From Austropuccinia psidii (taxonomy: Eukaryota; Basidiomycota; Pucciniomycetes; Pucciniales; Sphaerophragmiaceae), in the NCBI GenBank assembly GCA_023105745.1, contig JALGQZ010000001.1, positions 63,189,437 to 63,253,436 of the forward strand: a DNA stretch of 64,000 nt, read 5' to 3'. The notes below the pieces were generated by a model. It was given only the letters and a program-made list of their open reading frames with translations. It had not been told where the DNA came from and did not search any database. Position numbers and translations under genes: made by a program. This document shows, in pieces, positions 1 to 9,700 of the stretch. Position 1 is the stretch's first letter. Each line of letters begins with the position of its first letter.

Positions 1-2407
1 CTTGACCAAGAGGCATGATGGTTTAATGATAGATCAGATAAGCTGTAAGGGATTAATTGAATGTAAGATGATTAAGAGATGGTAAGATTAAGATTAATAC
101 GGATCACTTTGAATTTGAAGGATGCGGAGACGAGTGAGGAGAAGTCAATAGATTAGCTTGAAGAGTAAAATGAGTAAATTGAGAGATGGAGGGGGTTAAG
201 CAACGGTCACCGGGGGGGGCGGTCAAGAAGAATTATTTAAAAAAAAATTAAAAAATTACAGTAGCCGCTCACACCTAGACGGTACTGTTGCAACACTGTA
301 GTGTAGTGGCTAGAATGTGAAACTGTAAGGTGTATAAAATTTGAGAATTTTTTCACTGTAACAGTTAACTGGGTGAAGCCTAGGAGCGTCCTACAAAAAC
401 TACAGTAGATTGTTAAAGATGATTTACTGTTGTAGTTGAAAGTAAATTGTGTGGCGCGCCCGGCGCAGCTCTAAAACGATTCATGAAAAATTTAAGATCG
501 AATTGAAATTAAAACTCCAATAAACATGTCACCTTAAATGTCAACCAAGAAACAGCTTTAACCCAAATTAATATAATTAAAAGTGTAGCTGTACAGTATC
601 TTTTCAATTTTTAACTAAAACATTTTTTATAAATTCTTCTATACTGTCGATCAAAATCGAAGGATCAGAATTATTTTGAGTTGATTTACAACTATCAATC
701 TAAAACAAATGACAAAAATAGATTATCTATCTGCCCCAATAGAAACAACTAGAATATAATAATACTGTAGTAACGCTAAAACACTTTCCAAGATATAATC
801 TTCATTGTCTTAGAAAATTGACTTGACTTGATACACTGATATAATTTCTTTCAATGTCTTAAGACTGGGTAATGCATGTTATAATCCTTCAAAAAATTGA
901 AAAATTGAGTTCATTCTTTAATTTATTCAATTTGAAATGTTGAATCTTGCATAATTTTTTATTAAATTGGACTTGAAACAAAAAGTTTCATTGCACTTTA
1001 AATCTTCAAAAAAAAAAAAAAAAAAAAAAAACTGATATAAAAAATCAAACATAAGACTTGTATTTATTTCATTTTGACTAAAAGTTAAAAAATAAATATT
1101 AATCAGTGCAAAATTATTTATTTCCCTCATTTTTATAATAAAGTCTTAAGACAAAATAAAAATTCTTATGACTTTCTCTGATATATTTTATATAGTATTT
1201 CTATTGAATTATCATTAATATTATTACTAAATTTCTACCAGCCAGTGTTTTTTTGAAATAAAAAATAGTTTAGGCTATTAAAAAGAAAAATAAAAAGTTT
1301 AAATAAAACTATATCTCACAAGGGTCTTCATTAAAGGATAAGAGGACATGAAAAGTAACATTAATTTTCATAAGTTGTTTTTTAAAAATGAATAATCTAT
1401 CAAATATAATATGAATTTAACTAATAAACAAAGAAAATTAGTTTATAAAAAATAAAATAAACAAAAGATATTGGTAAAATGAAAAAAAAAAAACAATTTG
1501 GAAAGCTTTAGATTTTTTGAATAACTTCAAAAATCTTAAGAACACTAAAGGTTTAGCTGATATATGTAAAAAAAAGCACTGAGAATTGATTTTTGAAAGA
1601 TTTTGTTAAATTTTGAAGGAATTTAGGATTACTTATTAGTATATTTCTATGACTCTTATGAGTAAGTTCAGTGAGAATTTCTTTATAATCTGTATTTAAG
1701 ATTTTTGAAAAATAAATCTTGAGATTTTTTTTATTTAAATTTTGAATTTATTTGTGAAGGAATTGGATTCTTCAAAGAGATTAAGGTTTTATTAAAAAGA
1801 TTACCTATTTATTAAAAAAATTTGTAAAAAAAAAATAAAAAATAAAAAATATTAATAAAGAATTATCCAGAATTAATTTGAAATTTCAATTATATAGCTA
1901 ATTTGAATGAAATAATTCAATATTAAAAACAATTCTTCATTTTCAAATGGATTTAATATGATATATTTATATTATTTTGAAAATAATAAAAAATAAGAAA
2001 ATAGAAAATGATTCAAATTTTTCCTTTTAGAATCAAAATTTATATTTGAAGTATTAAGATTTAATATTTAAATCTTTAGATAAAAATAATTTGAAAGATA
2101 TATTAAGCTTATTAGTATTCTATTATTAAGAATACTGAAAGAAAGGAGAATAAAATGTACATAAATGTAAAAAAAGAGTGATAACCAAGAATTCTTAAAG
2201 AAACATGAATGATGACTACTTTAGATACTGAGATAATTAAATAAATAAATGATAAATATTTTATTTCCTGATGTGATAGGTGTCTACTTATAGAAAGGAA
2301 ACTATTATCAATGAATGATTATGAATTGGTGAGAAAATATTGTACTATGATATATCTGTACATCAGAATAAAAATTCTATCAAAAAAAAAAAAATGAGCT
2401 TAAATAG
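1..2407. other. A+T-rich non-coding stretch
   Basis: I find no gene here. The stretch is A+T-rich, with homopolymer runs such as the A run near 1,008-1,030. The open frames are short and low in complexity. Positions 190-470 differ from the rest: they carry several CpG sites and repeated TACAGTA/ACTGTA motifs (separate entry). The right edge is the target duplication of MULE copy 1. Confidence 0.6.
240..470. repeat. CpG-bearing patch rich in TACAGTA/ACTGT motifs
   Basis: Within about 200 bp there are repeated ACTGTA, TACAGTA and TACTGT motifs in both orientations (for example near 257, 285, 298, 356, 402 and 428), plus the palindrome GGCGCGCC near 453 and several CpG dinucleotides. A similar TACAGTA patch occurs near 15,000. 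It may be a small non-autonomous transposon end or an LTR scrap. I could not define borders or a target duplication. Confidence 0.3.
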
Positions 2408-2415
2408 TTTATATA
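2408..2415. repeat. Target site duplication, MULE copy 1 (left)
   Basis: TTATATA-type 8-mer TTTATATA at 2,408-2,415, repeated exactly at 6,723-6,730 on the other side of the element. Eight bp fits the 8-11 bp duplications of Mutator-like elements. Confidence 0.75.
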
Positions 2416-2461
2416 GAGTGTTGGTAAAAACATGTAAGAAAATTGGTAAAAACACGTAAGG
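2416..2461 (+). repeat. Left TIR of MULE copy 1, with two 18-bp iterons
   Basis: The TIR holds two direct copies of TTGGTAAAAACAYGTAAG, at 2,421-2,438 and 2,443-2,460, separated by AAAA. Its reverse complement forms the right TIR at about 6,673-6,722. The same motif recurs in either orientation at the ends of the other two copies. It is a plausible transposase-binding site; that role is inference. Confidence 0.75.
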
Positions 2462-2956
2462 GGTGCCCTGGGCCCATTTTCAATTGAAAATAAAACACAA
2501 CCACGCCTGTATTGGGCCAAAAAATGCCCAAAAGAGGTTTTTCCCCCACAAAACCTCTTTAACTCCCAATTGTTTCAGATTTTTTTGCCCAGCCCCCCCC
2601 AAAAAAAAGGCCAAACACCCAAATAATCCACATTATCCCCACCCCAAACCATTTTTTTTTGGAAAAAAAGCATTTAACGCCATTTTGCAAAGCTTTTCAC
2701 ACTTTTTTTTCTATTTTTCCCCCAAAGACTGCATTTTCCACCACAAAAACCTGCTTTCAAGCCTCTCAATTTTCAATTTTTTACCTTCCCTCATCCATTA
2801 ATCCCACATTTAAACCATATTTTTTCACTCTTAACCACTTCTGTTCATTTTTCACACCTTTTTTCACTTCTTCTTCACATTTAAAAAGGTTCTTACCCCA
2901 TTCCAAACCCCCAATTTCCCCCTTTTTTCACTTTTATACATATTTTTCATTCAAAA
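2462..2956 (+). other. 5' leader of MULE copy 1
   Basis: Low-complexity, C/T-rich leader between the left TIR and the transposase start codon. Open frames across it translate into Phe/Pro/His-rich strings with no domain. The same leader is recognisable in copy 2 (about 50,770-51,080) and copy 3 (about 63,000-63,460), also without a conserved frame. I therefore treat it as untranslated. Confidence 0.6.
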
Positions 2957-5900
2957 ATGCTTCAACCCTACACTGAAGGTGAATTTCAGACCCTTGAGCT
3001 TCTTTGGCAACATTTTTTTTGCATAATTTTGCCAGGGCTCAGGGGTATGCTGTGTCCACCTTAAGGTCTAATATGACCCACAACCAAATTGAAATAGGTT
3101 GTGACAGGTCTGGGACCCCAAATCCCAAAAAAACTCCTCCAGAACAGTCACTTCAAGAAATCTTGACTGTCCATTTATACTTTATGCCAGAAAATATGCC
3201 AAGAAGACCACTTGGACTCTTAAAGTCAAAAATCCTGAACATAGCCATGATTTCACTGAAAATATCATGGCACATCCTGCTTTCAGGAAATTCAATGAGC
3301 AAGAAACATCCCAAATTGCTCAAATTTCTGAATCAATGCTTTTTCTAAGGAAAATTCAGGACCAATTATGCAGCCAGAGGGAGTCGGACAAGCCTGTAAT
3401 CCTTCAAGACATTCAAAACCAAGTCAAGAAAATCAAGAAAGACAAACTGCAAGGAAGAAGGCCCATTGATGCTCTTATTGACACTCTCAAACAAGAAAAT
3501 TTTGTTTGGTCCTCTGCAAGGGATTCTGAGGGAAACATTACCTCCTTGTTTTTAACTCACCCCCTGGCCATAAAACTCCTTCATGGATTTTCTCATGTCA
3601 TTCTTATGGATTGTACTTATAAAACCAATAAGTACAAAATTCCCCTTTTTCATATTGTTGAATTCAGCTTAACCAATAAGACATTTTCTGGGGCTTTTTG
3701 TTTGATGAAGAATGAAACTGAACCCTCATATACTTGGGCATTAAATAAATACAAAGAAAAGGTTCTCAACAACACTAATCTTGTCCCCCCTCCAGTGATT
3801 GTTATTTACAGGGATCTGGCCATGAAAAACTCTCTTAAGAAGCTCTTCCCAGACTCCAAAGTCATGCTATGCATTTGGCACATCAATAAAGATGTATCTG
3901 CTTATTGAATGAAGAAAATTGGTCATGGAACTGATTTTGAAAATTTCATGGGCCTTTGTAATCAAGAAATATACTTTTATCTTTCACTTTAGTTTACTTT
4001 ATTTCACTTTTTTTCTTATTTTTGTTTTTATTAATGACTTTGGGATTAATTTCTCAGGCTATGTATTCATCCACTTAAAAGTCTTTCAAAGACAACTGGA
4101 AGAAGCTTCAAAGGAAAGTAAAAAATCCTGAAGTCTTGCAGTATTTGGAAAATACCTGGCTTGTGCCAGCCTGGACCAACCACCATTGCCACCTGGGTGT
4201 GGGCTCCACCTCCAGTGTTGAAGGTGCCCATGCCATGGTAAAACGTTGGCTCCAAAAGTCCACTGGTACTCTCCTGGAGGTAGTTAGGGCTCTCCACATG
4301 GCATTCAGAAAACAATTTATTGAAATTATGAACAGAATATCCAAAGAAATTATTGTTCATGTCAAGAATTTTCCTCCACACATCTGTCCCCTCAATCGCA
4401 AGGTGTCTCATTATGCTCTTCAGATAGCCTTTGACAAGTTCAAAACCAAATTTCCTCCCAATGAAAAATTCACCAGCAAATACAACAATTATAAAGGCAT
4501 TCCTTGCAAGAATAAGACCCAAAAGGCATTTGCCAAGCGCCAAAGGCTTGAAATATCAGATTTCCATCCTCAATGGCATTTGAATTTGCCTGTGAGGGTT
4601 TTTTAATTTCTCATTCTTATTTTTTTTTCTTATTAACTTATTTTATTTGTCACATTCTTCTCAGGCTGGTTTTCAAGGTGATGATCAAAGTGTTGAAAAA
4701 GAAAGAAAGAATAAAGCCCAGAAAACATTTGAGGCTATTGGGGAAGACCTTTTTCAAAGACCAATGGCAGAAATCACCCCAATTATTCAACATTTTTAAG
4801 ATTTTTTGACTGGAAAAGTCCCATTTGATGAAATTCCCAAGAGTCAAGAGGATGATCAATATTATGAAGACCCTCTAGAAAGAAAGAACATCTGTGTAAG
4901 ACCTCAAGGAGCCAAGAATAAAAACAAAAATACAAACAAAAGAGAACCTTCAAGATTTGAAATTATTGAAAGTCAATCCAAGAGAAGAGGAACACTCCCC
5001 TCAAAAGTGACCAGTACAACAACATCAAGATCACAGTCAAACGTCCCCTCTCTAATTATGGAAGTGGACTTGTCTGAAGATTCTAAAGATTCTGAGGACT
5101 CATTATCTAAATCCATCAGTTAATCAGATTCACTACCCTCAGAAACTGATTTAAATAAATCAGAAGTAACCCTTAGAAGGTCCAGAAGATTGGTAATTGG
5201 AATCAAAACCTCACAAAGAAAATCACACAAGCCTTCCACCAGTTTGAAGATATATGATGCAATTGACTTCACCTGTGAGCATTGTCAAAGAAATTATCAC
5301 ACAAGTTATGAATGATCCAAGCTTTTTGTGAGTTTACAATTCTTTTTAATGTAAATTTCTCTTGTTTATTTTGTTATTTATTCATTTTTTGACCTTATTT
5401 GATCAGATAACTGACTCAGAAGACTTGCCCAATTTTATATTGAAATACACCTTCAAGGCCATCAATGTCCAGGGTGATGGAAGTGGTGGCTACAGAACAG
5501 TATTCCACTACATTTACAAGACTCAAGATCAATGGGCTGATTTCAGAGGTGACTTGGCTGAAGAAATTCAACAAAATCAAGACCTTTATGAAGCCATGAA
5601 CACCTTAATTCCCTCAGTATCCTCTTATTCGGACAGAATTGAATGGTATGAAGATGTTGGCCAAGCTCCAAAAAGCAAGTGGATGTCCATGCCTGACATG
5701 GGGGATCCAATTGAAAATAAGTATTACAGAACAATTTTGTTTTATTCCACAGTCAAATATTTTTATTTTTTCCCTTACTTATGTCCTCAAAATGATAATC
5801 CCCCCATTTTCATCTGCTTCTTGGATAGCTGTGCTCATTTTGTTCCTTTGGACATAATCATTTCTAAAGTTTATCCAGTCCCCCCATTACTTTTAATTGG

Positions 5901-6033
5901 GGGATTCATGCCCAACCACAAGCCCTGGGGTGGGCTGATAAATTTAAGAAACACAGAATGTTGTATTTGTACAATCTTGCTCCCCCCCCTCAGAAAAAAC
6001 CCACTATTTTGGAGGTTGATTCTGATTGATTGA
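2957..6033 (+). pseudogene. MULE transposase fused to OTU-type cysteine protease (copy 1, inactive)
   Basis: Read with its introns, this is one protein. Near 3,080-3,260 lies a FAR1/GCM1-like finger (CDRSG, then LDCPF, then an HSH pair). Next comes a MULE DDE core: first Asp in ILMDCTYKTN near 3,605, Glu in SSVEGAHAMVK near 4,215. A half-SWIM-like GIPCK segment follows near 4,500, then a basic Ser/Lys-rich linker (about 4,810-5,230), CEHC near 5,280 and an OTU-like protease domain (about 5,407-5,900). The second DDE Asp is Tyr (3,807-3,809, VIYRD; the other copies keep Asp). The OTU catalytic Cys is Gly (5,485-5,487); the presumed OTU His is kept in CAHFVPLD. Frameshifts lie near 3,015 and 3,140, and stops are present. 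Introns are inferred at about 3,966-4,057, 4,590-4,662 and 5,328-5,406; the first has lost its GT donor (GA at 3,966). The start is the ATG at 2,957, matching copy 3. Confidence 0.75.
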
Positions 6034-6672
6034 TTTTTTTATATACAATTTATGCCAATTTTGCCCCTCCTAATTCATATTTATTGCTTAAATCCCACCT
6101 TGGTCTCCTTTTTTATCAAACATGTGGAACTTTTTTACTTAGAAATAGTCATATTACAAACAAGGAAAAAAAAATCCGAAAAAATACACTTATTGCTCCT
6201 GCACTTGCTGTCCCACCAAAACAATTCCCCAAAATCATGGGCTTCTGGTTCTTTATTGTCCATATTGAACCCTTCAATTGAAAAACTAAATGAAGGAAAT
6301 TCATAAGTGGGAAGTTATTAAATCAACTTTTTTAAAAATAGGCATATTACAATTACAGTAAAAAACATTTGAAAAAAAACCCTTTTTGTGCCTTCACTTG
6401 TCCCACCAAAAAAAAAATCCCAAAATTATGGGCTTCTGGTGATTTATTATTCAGATTGAACCCTTCATTTTTGAAAAAAAAATTAAGTAAATTAATAAGT
6501 GGGAAGATTTTGAATGAATTTTTGAAAAAAATATGCCATTTTGGCATATTGGCCAAATTTGTGAAATTTGGAAAAACTTTGTGCATATTGACATGCCAAG
6601 TTGGGAAAAATATGGAAAAAAAAAATAAAAAAATATGCAAAACTGAGCCTGAGGAATTTTTTTTTGAAAACA
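6034..6672 (+). repeat. 3' region of MULE copy 1 with a 191-bp tandem duplication
   Basis: Non-coding. Two imperfect units of about 191 bp lie at roughly 6,143-6,335 and 6,344-6,535. Both contain GTCCCACCAAAA, ATGGGCTTCTGG, TTGAACCCTTCA and AAGTGGGAAG; the GGGCTTCTGG marks at 6,239 and 6,430 give the spacing. Copy 3 also has two units, while copy 2 has one. Confidence 0.65.
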
Positions 6673-6722
6673 AGGTCACTTATGTGTTTTTACTGAAAGC
6701 TTACGTGTGTTTACCAACACCC
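6673..6722 (-). repeat. Right TIR of MULE copy 1
   Basis: Inverted partner of 2,416-2,461. It ends TTTACCAACACCC and carries two motifs related to the 18-bp iteron. It is followed directly by the second TTTATATA at 6,723-6,730. Confidence 0.75.
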
Positions 6723-6730
6723 TTTATATA

Positions 6731-9700
6731 TAGAGACCTAATACTGCTCTTGTTGAGGATTTTTGTACAGCCTCCTTCAGCTAAAATAGAATGAAAAAAG
6801 ATAATTAATTCATGATGTGGAATTTCCTTCAGCATGGGATCAGATAATATAATCCTTGAGAGGGAATTAATAGGTAATAAGTTTTTAATTTTTTAAACTT
6901 CCTTCAACCAAGAGTGCTAATGTTTTCTCAGATTCCCCTATGGATATACCAAATAAAACTTCCTTCTGAGCTTACTAATTAAAAGAATAAGGTTGTGGAT
7001 TGGCAAATAGAGAATAATGACTTAGAGTTCTAAACCAGACCTAATGAATTATCAGGATAAATAACTTTTTTTATAAGATAATGAGAAGGTAAAATCATTT
7101 TGAGATGAAATTTAGCTTTAAACACTCTTATTTGAGATATAATAATAATATAATAAACCATAATACTTGTAGATCTTTCATGTAAATTAAGTATAAAAAA
7201 ATATCAGATAGAACCTTATATAGCTTGGTTGTTATTGAATTTTTTATGAGTTAAAACTTGGGTTGGTGTGTTCTTACATTATAAGAGAAAGCTGAATTTT
7301 TTTTCATCTAATACTGATCTGTTGGTGATGATAAATACTTAGAAATACTGGCTATTTAATATTTCTTCCAAGTTTTTTATATTCCTCTGGGTTGTTAAAC
7401 ATCTAATTTATCTGAATCAAGGCTAATAATAAATAAGAGTAATTGAGAAATTAATATAAATTTTAATATTTAAGTAATCAATACCACTAACAGAAATAAT
7501 CATAGAATAGGTTAAAGTTAATTGAAAAGATAATACTGATACTGAGAGCAATAAAATGTATTGCTTCTTATATTTTCTACTGAAAATATAATTATTTGAT
7601 ATTAAATTAAATACCTGCTGGATTTAGGAATAATATGAATTTTCCTAAAATACCTATTAGTTTCATAAAAGGTTTTATCTGTTATATCAATTTTAAAACA
7701 ATCATTTAATAGTATTTCATTTCACTAGAAAGGGGAAAGAAAAATGCAAGTATTAATTCCACCATTAAAATTATTTTGGATAGAATCTTTTCACTCTTTT
7801 TTCCTTCTTTTTCTTCTTGGAAAACATGGATATGAATTTGAGAATCTCTCTGGTGATTATTTTAATAAAGTGGATAATGTGACTCAGGATTTAAATAGGA
7901 TGAGTAAGATTTCATAGGATTGAGGTGAGATATTTTTAATAATTTCAAGTGAATTTGATTTGATGAGACTTCCTATTATTTTGAAGTGTAAATATGTGGG
8001 TAGTGTGTCTTTCATGAGATAAGAATTCTTGATCAGGCTATGTAGCTAATTAGTTTAGTTCTGGTCTCATGAAGGCTATCTGCAGTTCATAAATGAGATT
8101 ATGGTACTTGGATTAGACTTCAATTCTGTATTCAAGGAAGGTATTTACCTGTACTGGATGGTGTACTCTTATTGAATAAGTTTTTGATCATTTAATTCAC
8201 TACTTTTCTTCAATGTTAAAATCATACATGGGGTTAGTCTGTGAAGACTCAACTTATGAACTTTCCTGAAAGTTATATAAATATGAATTCATGAGCTTAT
8301 TTCTAAAAAGGACTTGAAGTTAATTAAATATAATATGATATGATTCTTGATTTTTGGGAGGATTTACTGGCTCAGATTATGTTATTTTTCAAATTCATTT
8401 TGAATTTTTCTCAGGTGAAAGGTTTAGCCATTTTTATATCCTGATAAGTCACAGTGGCTAACTATGTGATTGGAATTCCCATTGAAGTAAAGTGGTCCTT
8501 GAGGCTTAATAGGTATTGATTAAGTTTTAGCAAAGATAAATCAATTTTGATTCTGTGTTATGTGTATTTAATGTTTTTTCTTTTTTGAAAACTTCTTATT
8601 TTGAAGTATAATCTATATACTTTTAGAGGATTTTGTAAAAAATTGGCATCAAGATACCCTCTTTCGTGCTATTTTTTGATGAGCTTTGTTTAAATTATAT
8701 ATTTTTCAGTGTGGAGGAAGGTAATTTATAGAGTTTTAATAATATAGGATTCAATTCCTGAATTATTTTATCACCATAACCCATTTTTAATCAAGTCAAA
8801 CCAGATTTGTTGATTTTTGAACAAAATAATTATACCTTTTTTTAAAATTTTTATTCAAAATAAACTGGGAAAGTGTCTTTTTTAATTGGTTCATTCAAGT
8901 TCAAAAACTGGTTAATTCAATATAATAATTATGGAGAATTAATTAAACATTATTAGTAATTGATTATACATGATTTGGAGCTAGCTCCGAATAATTATGA
9001 AATAAAATACTCAGCATATTCAATTTATCCCTAATAAGGTGGAATTAATTACCTTTACCCTTTCTATTGAGTTTACCTAATTTATAGGATCTTTCGCTTT
9101 AATATTAGATGAGAATCTTAAAGAATCAAAATAATGAGGCTTATTCAAAATAAACCAGGTTAGGATTATTTGATATTAAATAGGTTCTGTTGATAAAATA
9201 ATTAAGCAGTGGTTCTTATATATTTCTGATAATTAGATAATAAGTAAATATCCACTGTGGAGGTCTTAAATTAAGAATATTTAGCTATGGAATACAGAAT
9301 ATTGAGCTAATAGTGTCACGTATAAGGTGAATAGGATCGCATGTCTTATAAGTATGCTTATTTCTTGCATTTTTGGAAATAATATTATTAATAAAAAAAT
9401 AATTTAATAATCTACAATATAGATAATATCTAAATCTTATTGAATCCTCTCAGATTTCTCTAGGATTTGTAGAAGGCTTCTTACTTAATTAAAACTTTTT
9501 TTAAAGACTGAGAGAAAGGAGTTTCTCTATTTATTGAAAAATTAAGGTCTTAAAAATTAATTTGGTAATAAATTTTGCAGTAATATTTGAGGTTGAGGTG
9601 TAGATGTGATTCAATTTTCAGATGCTGATTAATTATTTAATTAATTTCAGTTAAATCTGAAAAAGCTTGATTATGAAACTTCCAATTTCAAATTGAGATT

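Larger units (their letters stand above)
2416..6722 (+). mobile_element. MULE copy 1 with transposase-OTU gene (about 4.3 kb)
   Basis: A Mutator-like DNA transposon bounded by terminal inverted repeats that begin G(A/G)GTGTTGGTAAA and flanked by an 8-bp duplication, TTTATATA. It holds one multi-exon gene at about 2,957-6,033, a 5' leader of about 0.5 kb and a 3' region of about 0.7 kb. Minus-strand relatives lie at 47,937-51,134 and 57,285-63,465, and comparing the three gives the gene structure. This copy is dead: the gene has frameshifts, stops, a lost splice donor and altered catalytic residues. It is the only one of the three with both termini and all coding segments present. Confidence 0.85.

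Noticed and set aside
453..460. GGCGCGCC palindrome as a designed cloning site
   Set aside because: A single 8-bp palindrome in a natural CpG-bearing patch; no vector sequence around it.
2463..2976. Phe/Pro/His-rich open frames
   Set aside because: They lie in the MULE leader; the other two copies do not conserve the frames, and composition alone explains them.
4067..4543. Long minus-strand frame opposite the MULE transposase (and similar plus-strand frames at 59,484-59,879)
   Set aside because: Antisense shadows of the conserved DDE/Glu region. The coding strand carries the recognisable motifs.
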